A stretch of DNA of 64,000 nt from Agelaius tricolor (lineage: Eukaryota > Chordata > Aves > Passeriformes > Icteridae): positions 21,787,881 to 21,851,880 of the forward strand of contig JALJCS010000001.1 in NCBI GenBank assembly GCA_023055355.1. The letters are read 5' to 3'. The position numbers were made by a program, and so were the translations under genes. Below the pieces are notes generated by a model, which was not told the DNA's origin, did not search any database, and saw only the letters and a list, made by a program, of their open reading frames with translations. This document shows positions 37,360-52,300 of the stretch, piece after piece. The stretch's first letter is position 1. Every line of letters starts with the position of its first letter.

Positions 37360-40300
37360 TAGATATCAGTATTACCTACAGGTGAAAAAGGATGTTCTTG
37401 ATGGGCGATTGATATCCTCATTTGAGCAGGGGATTCGACTGGCTGGTCTGGCAGTGCAAGGTAGGATGATGTGACCCCATAGCCTCTGTCCAGGAATGGC
37501 TCTTGTGGTTTGTCCTTCCTCTTGACTGGGCACTGAGGCCCTGCATGACTCCTGCTCACAGCAGCTGGGTTTCCAATTGTTTCCAAAGTGCATGGGTGGA
37601 CTGCTGTGGATGAAACACTCACAGCCTCAGGGTGGGAATGAGGGACGACATCACAGTGCTCAACTTTCCTATTTCTAAAATTCATGCAAGCAGATCTCAA
37701 CAGAACACCAGTTCTTCCAGCCCTGACCACGGAGTACTTTGCAGTAATGAATTTGCTTCACGTTCTCTGGTTTCAAATGCAAATTACATCAAAAAACATG
37801 GCAGCAGCTTTAATTTTGCCTTTAATTAAAATCTCATTTTGCTGTATAGTGCTATATGAAGTATGAAAGAACACATGACCATAATTGTTATGTGAGTTAT
37901 AAGTTAATAATAAACTACTTCTTACAATATGATTTTTATTCTGAGACTCCTAAGGACATCAATAAAAGTAGGATCATAAAATGTGTATGTGCAGAGGAAG
38001 AAGCCCTGTATTTGGATAAAGTATGTTCCAGTCTATCCACAGCTGACTATGAGAACTTGAGGCAGAGTTTCAGCAGTGATGTTCTCTACATGCTCTCTGA
38101 TGAGTGGGAAGGGGGAAGTATATACATAATAGCAAACACAAGGATCTGATTCTTGACAATTAAAGGTTCAATGGAGAGAAATGCTTTTATGGTCTTTTTT
38201 TAGAGCAGTAGAAATGCTGTGTTTGTATCTTAAATCTTTGCTAAAATTGAAGGGAAAATATTTCTTGTCAAATCTTGAAATGTTTGTCTAATAAAGGGAA
38301 ATATGTGTATAAGATTCCATAATAAATCTTTTAATTTAGGTAAATGAAGATTTTCCAGTGTGTAAGTAAGGTCTGAATAGATACTGAATATGTTTTTGGA
38401 GCTTTTTCCCAATTTTGAGATTGAGTCAATCCTACTGTTCCTGACCTTGTATTACTTCCTTTGTCCTTTGCATGTGATGCAACCAAAGGTATTTGAAATA
38501 CTTATTTCTTTTAAACTTGCAGACTCTGTTTCATGCCCATTTTGATTTCTTTCTGTTTATGTTAAAACATAACTCTGAGGTAGAAACAAAATGAAACTGC
38601 ATTTTTGGCATCCTGCAATATGTGAAATTGTCTAGTAGCTTTGAAAGAATGTTTAGATAAAATGATTTATGGTGGGGATTTCCAACTCCTATAATATGAG
38701 TATCTTGTAGATGGCGTTTGATCCTGTTCAATTAATATAAAATAAAAACCTCCTGGCAAGATACTCTTTTGATATAAGCTGTTGTATATTTAACAGATAG
38801 ATAAATATAGGCATTGTTTGGGGTTTTAAAATGTAGTTTAGCCTTTAGTAAGCATTTCCAAAACTCCACGGTCTCAAGGACATTTGGGCAAGAATCCTCA
38901 GCCTGACAGATGAGGGAATGTGAGCATGGAGATGAGTATCTTTTGGAGAGATGTGGAAGCAGAGAAGTGAGTAGAAAGATGTGGGCCAGTCAGTTAAACC
39001 AACACAGTGCCTGCACTGCTAGGTTGGCTGCAGAAGGATAAACCTTCCCCTATGCTGGCTATTGACAATTTTTAATAAAACTGACCTTTAACCTTTTTAG
39101 GTTAAACCTAAAGCTTTATAGGTTTTTAACCTTTATAGGTTGTAAATTAATGTTTTGTTCAACTGTATAGAATTGTAGCAGAGTTAGGTTAAATTTTCTA
39201 TTTTTTGTCTGGTCAGGATTGGAAATGGTGGAGAAGCAAAAGTGTGCACAATTTTTAAGGAGGCTGAGCAATCCCAGCGTTTTTTTAATGGGGGTATGAT
39301 TTTAAGAAGGCTACAGAAAAACAAGCTCTTGCACTCCTGATGGTTAAGTATTGCAAATAGTCATTATATTAGGGATCAAAGAAAGAAATTACTTGTTGGC
39401 TGTCACTTGATCTCTGGTAATAACACTGTTATTTTCAGACCTCCATGTTAAAAGCTAAAGTACAAGCAAAAGTCTTTGTGCTGGGCTGTGGCTTCAGAGA
39501 GAACTTGCCCACTTGAAACTAAGCATCTGTGCAAAGGTTGAGTATGGTCTTGACATGTGTGGAAAGTGCCAAAATGAGTAATTGTGTTGATTTTTTTTTT
39601 CCAGCGGATTTTGGAGACTATAATCAGTTTGAATCTCATGACTTCCTCCGAGAATATGTTTTGTTTCCTATGGTGAGTTCCTTATCCCTCTCTTTTGTGG
39701 TCTTTTGAATAATTTCTCCATGACTCAGAGATGGCTTTGTTGATAACAGAGTAAAAGCACCAGCACTGGACTAGTGAAAGCAAAATTTTCTCCCCAAAAC
39801 TTGATTGGGGTTGAATTATTCTATGCTGTGGAATGTCAGCCCATTTTCACTTGCTGTTGAGCCTTCACTAGGAACTGGTGCCCACAAAAGAAACGGGCAT
39901 CTTTGAATAAAAAAAGGATTTGCAGCTGTTTTAGAAGGTGTATAATAGCAGTACTGTGATATTAGCAACATGGCACATCAGGGGGATGTAAGGGCTGCTG
40001 CTGTAGTAAATGTTGTGTCACAAGACAAGCCATGCAGCCACTCCTGAAGAGAGTGTGGATTTACATCAGCTGACTGTTGCACTCAAGTGAAGCCTGAATC
40101 AGGTCTTCTCAAAATGTTCTCCAGGGACATTCGCTGTAAATTCAGTTTGCATTTGGAAACTAGCAAATAACTTGAATGTTTAGGGAAGGAGCTTAGATCA
40201 CTAATGGTGTTGGAAATTTGGTGACAAATGCCAAGCACTTGCAGTCTGTGACATTGAGATTCTCTGGGAGGATGAATTAGAGAAGAAATAAACCAAAACA

Positions 40301-43300
40301 AATGCCTGTTGAAGCTAAGGCTGGCTTTGTCTTAGATGAACAAGTCCATCTGTGTGAGTATTTAGTGTAATCTTCATAAATATAAAAGATTATGGAATTC
40401 TTTCCAACTGGAAAAAATATCTGGAAGCAGGGTGGGGTTCCCATGCCCTGAATGTAGCTGCCTGGAAGTTAAGGCATCTGGTTTCCCTCTGCAATTAGTG
40501 GAGCAGTAGAGGGAGAATGATTCATCTCACTGTAATTTGAAGGCTTGAGAAGCATTTCATCCTACTTACCCATGCTCTTTGCACAGGAACTGCAGTGGAC
40601 AGTTCATCTTAAGTCCAAAAAGGTGACATCTGCCTGGTGTCTTGAAGTGAAAGTGCGAATTTGAGCCACTAGATAGTTCAATACAATCTGAAAAAAGCAG
40701 AAGGAAGATGGGAATGCACAGAGATCTGAATATGCTTTATGTAGAATATACATGTAAAATGTGGCCTCACCTTTCACTAATAAACTTCTGTTATCTTCTC
40801 TATGGAGCAGAATTTCTTTGGTTAGCCATCTTATCTATTGATAAGTAATTGATGATCTTGTGTACAGTTGATGGCTTATGAAGTCATGTATGATAGCCTA
40901 AATGGCAAAGAAGATGGCTGAAATTATATATGGAGAAAAGTGTTACTTTTCAAATTACTCCTCAGGGAATAATTTTGTAAATGAACTTTTGCCAAGTTCT
41001 TTCAATATAAAATGAATCATGGAGTGGTTTGGGTTGGAAGGGACCCCAAGGATCAAAGAGTTTCAAGCCCCCTGCTGTGAGGAGGGATACCTCCCGCTAG
41101 ACCAGGCAGCTCAATGCCCCATCCAGCCTGGTCTTGAGCACTGCCAGGGATATACTGGTACTATTTTTCTGTTCAGAAAAAAATTAGGGGAGGTTTTAGG
41201 TCTGTAGATAAGCTTTCAGGTGGTTAATTTCTCTGTGGTTCAGCAATTTACTCTTTGAGCCCATCTCAGACCCTCTATTTTTGTGTCAGCTGCCTCCATA
41301 GTGGTGTGGTCAGCTCTCCTGCTTTGTATATGCTTGCCATCGCTTTGTGGTATTTTGCCTTTCATCCATGCAACTATTGCTAAATTTAAGAAGATCAGCA
41401 GAGTGTCTGCTTCCTACACCTTCAGAAGTCTACTCTTAAATCAACTGTTTCTCTAGACATTTCTTTAACTACTTTTCTTTGCTCTCCTGGGGAGGATGGA
41501 TAACCTAAAAGTAAATCTTTCACTGCAAGTTCAGTAACAGTGGCTAAGTGCTGCAGATACATACGAGTCCCTTAGCAAGCTGGGGGATTTGAGTGAATTT
41601 GGGGCATAGAAAAAGCCTCCGCTGAGAACATTGCTATAAATTCATTAGTGAAGTGAGCTTGTGGATGAGGGAGGGGCAGCTGCGTTTGTGCTGTTTGATC
41701 TTGTGAGGCTACAATATGTGTCAAATGGCATTTCTTCAGCAGTGAAAAGAACAAAGTTATGTACACAGTACACCCCACAGGTGTGTGGCTGTGCATAGGC
41801 ATGTACCATGCCATTTTTCATTAGCACACTACCACTTTCACATTTTTTTGTGGCAGAAGCAAATATCAGAGGGGAGGGCCCCATTGAGCAAGAAGCAGTG
41901 TATTTAAGTACATTACATGCAGCCTTAAGGCTTTCTTCAATAAAAGTAAGAACTTTGAGGTTTTGCAAGAAAGTTTTTCAGCTTCCTTTTTTTTGGCCTT
42001 GAATTTATGAGTAGACTTCCTTTATTAACTTGCTCCCAATTATTTCAGAATTGTTTCTACCGCATGTTATTAAATTTGGAGAGTATAAAAATTTCTGCTC
42101 AGAATGTGTTGCAAGCATAAAGTAGGTTTTAATGCATCTTGGAAGAAGTAGCAAAACTCAATCCCTTTAACGTGAGGAAGGGAGTACCTGTATGTTGCAG
42201 GACAAAAAATACTCAATTTTCCTTTTTTTTTTTTTATTTTCAAAAAATACTCATGAATTCATTTTCCATTTTTCCATGGTCTGTGTATTATATTGTTTTT
42301 AAAAGGTATATATTGTTTTGTAGATTTGCAAATTTTTTAAGGATTTGTTCAGTACTTATCCAGGAAGAGGTCTGCACTCTGTATTCAGTTCTCTGTTTTG
42401 GAATAATAAAGACCTCACGCCATTTTTAACAGTATCTCTTTACCCTCTCAAAAGAAGGTAAAAAAAAAAAAAAAAAAATCAGAGTTTTGTGTTCTTCTCA
42501 CATATTTTCAGCATCCCATGTTTTGAATTTTCAATGCGGTCAGTGATAGGTCCTCTCTCTGTTACTACAAGTCTTGAACTGTCTGCTGTCATAATTTCTG
42601 TCTGCCATATTATGCTCTCTCTCTTTGGCTGACTAGTTTTTGATGCTGCTTCATGTTCTTACAGGATTGGACCCAGGATGAAGCTGTCCTGGAGGACCTG
42701 ACTCAGAAGGTTGCTCAGGAGCACCGAACTCACAGGTGAACTTGACATGATAAAGTTTCTGCTATTTTTTAAAATTTTTTTTATCATCATTCTAGTACTT
42801 CCCTGCCTCCCCATGCATTCCTGGCAGTGTTTAACTAGTTTATCTTCATGTTGCTATTATGCTTTGTGTCACTGGATTTTTAATTAGTCTATCACAGAAG
42901 ATTATCTGCCTCTTGTAAACACAAAATGGCTGAGGAGCTTAATCCCAAATAAACGAGCATTTACACCCTTGAGTTTAATGAGCATGTGTAACCCTACTGG
43001 TGCTATGCAGTTGACTCCTCTCTCTTTCTGATTTCATTTAAATCCTGATGTGAAAGACCCTGTGACTTGATCAGTGGTGATCCGAGAGCCTCTTTCAAGA
43101 GGAGGGGGATACAAATGCTCTTGGTGTAATGGAAATGAAAATAACAGGAATTGGGTTTGAAGTCTCAAGGAGAAGACACAATATAGTGTTACTAGTTAAT
43201 GAGCCAGGAGTGTGTGCATTAGTGCTTCACTAAAAAAACCCTCTTTGTGAGCAAGTGTCTTTCATGTTGTCCAGGTGTTCAGTGGTGGAAGTGTTCAAAC

Positions 43301-46300
43301 CTCTAGAGTGCTGTTATGGGAAAAAATGGCAGTGCCCACATGTCATATGCAATAGGAATATTATGTGAAGGATGCTGCATTCCCCATTACATGAGAGAAA
43401 GTGGTTGTAAAAGGACAAATACCAATCTCTGAGTCTAAGGCCGTTCTCAGTTTTGAGTTTCAATGCAAGCCTGGGCCTTTGATGCAACCAAAGGAATAGC
43501 TTCCAAGCTGGCCATGAACAGGCCTGGTTCTGTTCTCTCCCTGCCATAGGCTGCTTGTGTGATCTTGGTTAACTCACAGACTTGAAAGGAAAGATTTCCC
43601 ACCTGCTGTGCTCTATAGTGCTATTTCTGCAACACAAAGAGCAAATACTTCCTATCACTTCAGCAGGTAGATCATATTCCACCTCCCTTCTCCCAGGTAT
43701 TTGGTTCCGATATTTCTGCTTGTAAGCTGTGGTAAGGAGGAGTAAAGAGGAGAAAAATTATTAGTGGCTTTTTTTGGACCAACCTGTAATCTATTCTGAC
43801 CTGCTTTTGAGAATTGAAATCTGTTTGAATTCCTGAGCTGTGACAGGAGAGTGTGTAGACACGTGTGTAAAAGTTTTCAGCTGGTTTGTTCTCTCTTATG
43901 AAAGAGAATCTGTTCAACTTTTGGATTTAGTGCCTGTGTTTTTGAACAGCCAACTTGAAAATGTAGGTCTTTCCTTTTAAGTCATTTTAGGAAGCTTCAG
44001 TGGCCTTGTATAATATTCAGACAGATTAGCACCCCTATGGTTCAAGTTGTCCATCCAAAACTATCCACAACCTGGTGGTTTAATAAAGCCTGGAGAAATT
44101 TTATGTGTGGAAGAAGCTGAGTAATGTGATCAGTTCTGTTTGTTCCTCCTGTCATTTGAAGTGTGCTTTGTACCTTAGCTTAGTGACATTTAGTAAAATT
44201 TGCCCCCTTGCTGAAAAGGATCCTAATGTTGAAAGCTATCGTTGTGTTGTGCATTTCTAGGCAGCATTTCCAAAGTGTCTTCTCAAGTGGTTTGTGAAAC
44301 TCACTTTTTTTTTTGCTAGTATTTGTGTATGTGTGTGTGTAATATTGAGCTATTCACTGCCTTTTGTTAATGTAATTGCAGTGGCATTACAGCAGCAGAG
44401 GCTGAGCTAATGTACATCAATGAAGTGGAACGTCTGGATGGGTTTGGACAGGAAATTTTCCCTGTGAAGGTATGTCAGTGTATACTATAAAGGAACCTCT
44501 GAATCAAACGATGCAGAACTCTGCAGCAACCTTTGGTCTGCATCCAAGTCATGTTTGTCCGAAAGAGACAGGACTTGTTTAACTGCTTCAGAGGGTGAAA
44601 TGACTGCTGGTAGTTTGAACGGACATTGCAACATGAGGGTTACTTAGGCCTACAGTGCTGCTTCTCTTCCATGAAATCCTTGTTACAGAAGAGGTTGCTA
44701 TGTTCTAGGGTGTGCTCTCTTGGGAATAAGAGATGCTCCTTGCTTTTCTTTCATCTGCTGTCAATGGGAGAGTGGCCAGGGCAAATGAATCTCAGTTCTG
44801 GTCATCTTTAACAGGATAGGAAAAGGAGACCTTGTCTTTCTAAGTTGCTACTTACCAACCATTAACTTCACTTTTCCTTAATTTCCAATGTGTGCATGCA
44901 GGTCCTCCATGCATTTTTAATAAGTGGGAATTTCAGGGATTATTTTGCATTTGCAGTCACTTTCCCTTCACTGGAAGTCCCATCCTGCCATGGATTGTCT
45001 GGATGTGTGGCCTTATGGAGCACATGCTGCCATGATAAAGTTGTGCTGAGAAACTGAAAACCACTGTTCCCAACATGACCCATTTCTTTTTGCTAACCTA
45101 CCCAGACACCATAAGTGGTGGATTGTGAGTGGTTTTCCTGCTATTTAAAGATAACTTGGAATTTAAAAACAAACCCAAATGCACACTAAACAAAACAAGC
45201 TCCCTGCTTGTTTTGAAGTCAAAATTGATCCTTTGGCACCAATCTTAGAATTGGCCTGGAGGGGAGGAGCTGAATGGCAAAAACTTTCAACCTACCAAAA
45301 AATTTTGGAATGTTCATTGTCAATGAACTAAATGAAAGCTCTCCTCAAATTCATTTGGAATAATGCTGCACACTACTGCAACAGATTTCTGTGTTGGAAG
45401 TGTGATTAGATATTATTGCATGTGTCTGTAAGGTAAGTATGAACAATGGACTGGGTGCTCTGCAAAATGGCAGGAAGGGGTTAGCCTTGCATCAAGGAGC
45501 AGCATGCTGGCCATAGACACAAACAGAACTGCATTCAAAGGGGAAAACAAAAGGTTTCTCTTTTTTCCCAGGTAGAAAATGTTGTTAGAATTACGTGTTT
45601 TTCTTTCCATGTGGGTATTTGTGTGTATACACGCACACACGTAGATATATGTACTTGTATGTATACAAATGCATACATTTTCCCCCATGTATTCCCAATC
45701 TTTTTTGCCTTGTAAAACTCCCTGTGGCACAAGGCAGAAGAATGTGTTATCCTCTAATCAGACTACACTGCTGTCTCTCAGCTTGTGGATGAATATCCAG
45801 CCATGGTTTGTTTGCAAAAGGCCTAGCACTCAGTAGTTAAACAAGTGCAGAAACTCCATCGTTGCCTTCTGAGGTTCAAGCACAGCAAGGCCAGGAGAAC
45901 AGCTCTAACCTAGTCTATTAAAATGCAGGGGCACCTGATGGTTTGTACAGTGTGTGCAGGCATATCCTTTCTTCTAGCCATGCTTTCTAACCACACTTGT
46001 GGTGTTAGAGTGATTTCTGTTTACCACTTTAAAGTGTGACTCAATTACTATATATGCAGCTGAGGGGGAACTGTTCTTGCTTGTTGATAAATGTAGAAAA
46101 ACCTCTTTGTCAACAGTATTAAGCTTTTGTAGCAAAAAAAAAATAGGAAAAGGTTTTTTAAGAAAACAGATTGCAAAATGGATCAGGAGCACGTGGTTTT
46201 TCAAACAGGAGCCTGCAAGGAGACATGGGTAGGTGCAAAAGTAATAGGACTTCTTAGAGTCCGCTGGTTTTGCATTGTTTTTATGTGGTGTGTGCAGTTG

Positions 46301-49300
46301 AATATTTAACCCAACTACTGAAAATCGATAGACGATATAGCTGCATAGAGATGAAAGTACTTTTTGGGGTGACATGCTGTGAATTTCTACATGGACAACT
46401 TAAAGGAGGAAGTGTGAAGGGTAGAGCTTTTGAGAGGGATTCCGTCTCCAGGTGTGGTGTTCTGAAATCTGTACATGTTTTAACAGATGTCTGGAGAAAC
46501 ACCATGACTGTGAAAGAGAGCTACTGCTTTTGGTATTCCTACAGGCTCTAGATAGTTGCAATCACAAAGACAGGTGGGATATTATACAGTGAATGCCAGT
46601 TTGTGGTCTGCATGGTGTTTGGAGAGGAGAACTTGGAGGTCATTTATCCTTCTTCTGTTCTCACTAATCAGCACAATGAATCCACTTAAGTGCTAACTGC
46701 TCTTAAATAATGAAAATCAGAGTCCAGTCAAGCTGCAAAATATAGGTTGGTCCTGCATCCACAATGAAGGGCTTTTCTTTGGTACTTCAGCATGCATTCC
46801 TGTAAACCTATTGGCCAGAGTATTTATTAAATTAAATTTATTATCCTTTCTCTGCAGGATAACCATGGAAATGACATACACCTTGGTATTTTCTTCATGG
46901 GCATCTTCATAAAAAACAGAATTGGAAGGACAACTGTGATCTATAGGTAAAAATGAGGGTCTTTTATATTATTATCCAGAGCTGTATGTGTGGGATTTTT
47001 TTCCTTACTTGCATATGTGACTGTAATAGTGCCAATCCTCTAACTAAGGAGTAGTGACCTTGCTGTTTTCAGGATTGGTCTTGTGGCCCAAAGAGAGATA
47101 AAGAATAATTTCTGATGTCTGTGAATGGGTTGGATGGCGAGAAAGTTGTAGTAGCCTGTCATGTATCTTGTTCTAGTTTACAAGGCTTTGATCCCTTTTC
47201 TTCTCTTGTCTTTGTCTTCTTCTTTGATGCTTCTGAATACAAATCTGTTAAACCTCACAGCTGGCAGCCTGGGAGCTCAACACTTCTGAAAATCTGGTTG
47301 CCACATTTAGGTGCCCCACTAAAAAAATGTTCAACTTTCTTATTCTGTGATTTTGAGAATCAGGGCTGTGTCACTCTCTTGTTTCTTATGCAGTTTATTT
47401 TGGTTAATAAGAATTACTTATCCATTAACTTTCTTTTGTGGGTTTGTTCTGTATGAAAATGTTGCTAGAAATCTCCATGGTTTCAGGGAGGATAGTTTCG
47501 CTCTTTGCTTCTCTTCTAGTGGGTATTTTTATTACTGTTGCTGTTTACTTGAAGTGGATTTTTACTAATCCCTGTGATTAGAGTAGGAATTTTGTGCAGC
47601 CTTAAAGTTGTGGGTTTTGAGGTGCTCTGATTTTCAGTCAGTAGCTAAGGCTTATATCAGACTTCAGCTGGAATTCTGGGGGGAGGGTTGCCTTAAAAGA
47701 GCTTTCATTAGTCAGCTTAAAAAATGTTAGTGTTCCCTTTTCCCCGTAGCTCTGGTTTTGCATATGTAATTTTGAGAAGGAATTAGATAATCCTTTAATT
47801 GGGCCAGGTGACAAAAGCAAGAAGTTTCTTTACATGTAGAAATGAGAGTTAGTGCTGGGATTCTAACTCTCTGGAAATATGTACTGCAAGCATCCTGCCA
47901 TGACATGAAGAGGAATGCATGCTGCAAACAGAACAAACAAGTCCCTTCCATACCCGTAGATTGCATGCAATGTACGCAAATGTCTGTCAGCTATTTGTAA
48001 GAAGATTATAACTCAGATCTTGGGCAACCTCACAATTACTTGGGAAAAAAAAAATAAAAAGATTGCAAACATAAGGCCAGAGTATTAACATGGTATGCAT
48101 AGCCTACATAACCATGTTGTCAACTTAACCTTCTTTAGCAAGAATTAGCGCTGAATGAAAGGTGGAAACGGCATTTGGGGAGGAATGACACTTAAAACAA
48201 AATAATTCTGCTACATGTCACCAAAATCAATCAGTTCCAAAATGCCACAGTTCAGTAAAATGGTTATCATTACTGTGTTTTCAATGTGTCTTCTATTGTG
48301 GGTCTTCAAATTCGTATTTTTAAAGACAGCTTTTAACTCTCCTGCTTTGGGTTAAGAGCTGTTTAATCAGAACCTGATTTCCTTGTTTTCCTGACCAGGT
48401 TTCTTCACCAAAAAGTTACTGAAAACCTTTCCCATAAAATGAGACTGATGTTGACTAAAGGATTCTTACTGTGTTTGTGAAATGTTTGAATGTATGTGTT
48501 GGCAAACTCCAATGCATTTTTTTACTCTGCAGGTGGAATGACATTGGGAATATTGCTCATAACAAGTCTTCAATTGTTCTAGAGTTGATCAACAAAGAAG
48601 AGAATGTACTCTTTCACACAGTAAGAAAAAGATCTGATCAGTGTCATCATGAAAGCTACTTATGTAAAAATAAACCTTTAAAATTCTTTTTTCCCAGAGA
48701 GGCTCACTTGCATAACACCACCCCCCTCACATTCCTGTTGTACTTTATGCAGAAAGAGAAATTAACTTCATTTAGCTACTAATTTCTGTGTTTTCTTCCA
48801 AGCATCCTGAAATGTCCTGTGCTGGGAAGTCTGCAAAAAAACTGAAGTGCCTTTAGAATGGCATAAATACAGCAACATAAGTAGAAACTGGGAATGAGCT
48901 ACCATATGTGTACATACTGGAACTCAGAGGGCCACGAGGCTGTTCTGTGCTGTGTAAAATCACTCCACATCTCCCTGAACCAAGGCCAGTACAGAAACTG
49001 GACCAGCAAGCTTGAGCCATTTTATTGCTGCAGTCCCCCCATACTGTGCCTTAGCAGTGAAGTGGCAGTGTGTAAATGCACACCACTGGGTTTCAGTAAT
49101 CCTATGCCATCAGTACTCTTGAGACCACTAGATGTGTTCTTGGGAGCCAATTCCATGGCAGACCATGGAATAGGCCATGGGAGACCTTACCCAGCATTCC
49201 TGCAACTGGATTTTTAAAAAGCTTTTGTCACTTCTTGGTAAAAATAACAAAATAATTTTTTCCTATTTTTTCTCATTTTTAAAGGATGATCTTGAAAATG

Positions 49301-52300
49301 CTAAATATATTTCACGTCTCTTTGCATCAAGACACAAGTTCTACAAACAGAACAAAATCTGCACAGAGTGAGTACTCTTGCTTCACAGTTGCTTTCTGAC
49401 ACCTTGCTTTGGAATTGGTCTGAATTTTGGCATGACTGGTTTTGTTTGGTTTTGGGGACTTTTTTTCTTTTCTTTTTTTTTTGGGGGGGAGGTGATGTTT
49501 GTTTTTGGTTTTGGATTTTTTTGGGTTTTTTTCCTAGTCACGTATGTCAGTTATTCTTCTCCCCTTTCCCTTTTTTTCTGGTTTTGTTTTAACCAACAGC
49601 AAGGACAGATGGTTGGGAGCCTTGTGAGCTTTGGTGCTCCTCGCGCAGCCAAATCCTACAGGGAGTCTTGAATTGGAGGTCTTGGTGTCTGCTCTTGATA
49701 GCCTAGAGTATTAGCCTGAACTGGAGTGAAAGGTGACATTGGTCAGCATGTCAAAATGTGAGCTGTAGCAGCAGATGCTCTGCCCATCCAGCAGATAAAG
49801 GTGCTGGAGAGTGGAGGCTGTCATCTTCTAGTTTGGGCAGGATGATTTATCTGCCTCTTATGCATGCTGAACAAGGAAGGACACCTGGGTGTGTTAATCT
49901 GCGTCGCTGTGCTGCCACAACACAGCAGAGATTGTAAATCTAAACCTGAAGTCTCCTTTAGGCTCTGGTTTGAGCACTTTCTTAGAAACTGGCCTTGAGC
50001 TAGTCCTCTCACATAGGTGGATTCCTTCTCACTGAAGGAGGAATTCATTAGGCTTTAGCTTTAATTCAAAAGTCTGTTTCTTAGCTGAGATGTTTCATTT
50101 GTACCAGCACACATTTTCAGATTGAGATAAATTTGGCTTTCAAAAGGTTAGATTTTTGAGAAATTTTCATGGTGTGCTGGGCATGTATAACAGAGAACAT
50201 TAAATTCTTGCAAAACTTACCATGAAGAAGTCTCATCTCTATCAACAACTCTAGTTAGAGCTGGACATCCCATCTGTTCAGCTGGGTAATGCCATCTGTT
50301 GGAAAATAAAGCCAAAATGGTGAGGGGAAGATTGGAAGGTCTTTCATGTGTGCCCACATTATATTGACATATGGTGAGTTAGAGCATAGGAGAGTCCAGA
50401 GAGGTGAACTGCTTCAAGTGATCTTTTCACTTACAGAAAAGAGATGTTGGTTAGATTTTACATGTTGCTTACAGTTCCTGGGAAGTGAGTGAAAGACTGG
50501 AAAAGACATTTCTTAGCAGCATATAATGGATTTCAGTAGTCCAATACTAATTTCAATTTTAATGGTTCCAGAGGGATTGAATTCAAAGGGAGCTCCTGAT
50601 TGCTTTCCCTGTGACAGTCAAAAAAGAAAACAAAATACCATAGTGTGCCACCTTGGGATATTTCCCCTTTGAAGCTGTGTTGGGGTCAACAGAGAGAACT
50701 TTCTGTTGCCAGTCACAATCCAGACTGTAGAAGCCATAGCTTCTGATCATGTTTCTTACTAAACACTGAACCATAAGTATGTGGGTCCTATGAAAGTGTT
50801 GTATGTAGCAAATTCACAGGCCACTTGCAGATATTTGGACTAATAAAGGTAGGGGATGTCACAAAGTCAAAGAGGGAAATAACAAGTTTCAATGTATTTT
50901 GGTCATTAGAACTGCTCTCCTGACCATGGTCTCATGTGGTATAAGCTTGTGTGCTAGAGCTTCAGATATTGATGACAGCATATGCCAGTGTATGTTTTCT
51001 AGCCAAATAATTTTCCTGCCCTCTGTGTTAAAATGATAGTTGTTTGTTTTCCTGTGTGCCTTTCCTCTAATTGCACATAACATCATTCACCAGATCAGAA
51101 ACTGTAAGAGGACAAATTCCACCTTTCCTCTCTTCACGTAAGCACTATATTTCTACCTCCTTTCAACTTGTTTCTTTCCCTTTCTCGTATTTTTTTTATC
51201 TCCTACACTCCTTGCTCCTTCCACTGCACCTGGCTACTCTAACATTGTATGTGGCTCTGCTAGTATTGTCTAACCAGATGTTTTTTTTTTCCTTTTCTTC
51301 CTGATCTGTGTGCATTGCTTTGGAGTGATTGCTGTCAATTTCATAACATTGTCCTTGTGTTAATGTTCACATTAAGTCACCTGAGATTGTACCTGTCTGC
51401 CATGTTCAGTTTTTTACTTAAGAGACATGTTGAATTCATTTTAAACCAGAATTTTTCTTTCTTGTGTTTCCATGTGAGCCAAACAGGATAATGATCAAAA
51501 GGCATGTATAGTTTGGAATGGGAACATTTCCTGTATTTAAAGGAGAACCTGAATTATTTTCATTTATCCATATATCTGAAAATCTCAGTAATGAGCAATA
51601 TTAACAGATTCTTCACATCTTGTTTTTCCCATTCATTCTTGACTCAGAATTGAGATATTGTGGTTTCTATCATTTCTCTTTTTCCTCCACAGACAATCAA
51701 ATTCTCCTCCCCCTATCCGACGACGGCCAACCTGGAGTAGGTCATCTTTGGTACGTGCCACTGTGAGGTCTTTAAGAATATCTATACCATTTCTGATGGG
51801 ATGAGACACTGTGTAAGATGAACGACGTTCTAAATTTCAACTAAGCCCATTAACTCATTTCTTGTTGGCAATATGATTGGAATGAGTTTCAAGGGTGTGA
51901 CTGCCCAGATTGATTAACTGGATAATATCACCACTGAGTAGTAAAAATTACAGTCTTCAAGGCATTCTATTTTTATTTGCCATGCAGAAACTGAGCATCT
52001 TTTCTGCTGCATTGAGGTTATTTCAATATGTAGAAAAAATAATCCTCTAGAAAGAGTTTGAAGTGTCTTGTTCTCTGTGCATCAAATCTAGTCATTACAA
52101 AATGTTGCATTTCACAGTTCTTCAATCCTCATGTTTTTATATAAAGACTACTTACAATTTAGCAGCTTCTCGGGTTAGGACCCTATTTTATGTGTAAAAT
52201 TACTGTTAATTTAAGTTAAACTATTAGAATCAGTCAAGATTGTGATTCAGAGTTTTTCTTAAATTGTTTTTATTTCTATTTAACTAATCCCCAGAAACAC

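Larger units (their letters stand above)
14303..37362 (+). other. PTPN14 intron after coding exon 2 (23 kb)
   Basis: This is the largest intron in the window. It holds CR1 fragments at 17411-17507, 24031-24624 (nested) and 35314-35372. It also has a pyrimidine tract at 22241-22320, TA-rich DNA at 21437-21470, an A-tailed segment ending at 33239, several inverted repeats, and a 46-T run at its 3' end. Several exon-like open islands (21488, 25447, 26614, 27014) are discussed as findings. No independent gene is proven. Confidence 0.9.
39673..42664 (+). other. PTPN14 intron after coding exon 4
   Basis: A 3.0-kb intron (GTGAGT...CTTACAG). It holds one CR1 fragment (41011-41160) and a 19-A run (42460-42478). 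Nothing else is recognisable. Confidence 0.9.

Noticed and set aside
37287..37730. 147-codon antisense frame ending in poly-lysine
   Set aside because: The lysines are the complement of the 46-T run; not a gene.
37856..38149. 97-codon open frame in intron 3 with coding-like residues around 37995-38126
   Set aside because: No strong donor at its end, no homology I recognise, and it lies between PTPN14 exons on the same strand; chance is the simplest reading.
49438..49590. Possible G-quadruplex
   Set aside because: Only three G-runs of three or more, separated by long T-rich spacers.
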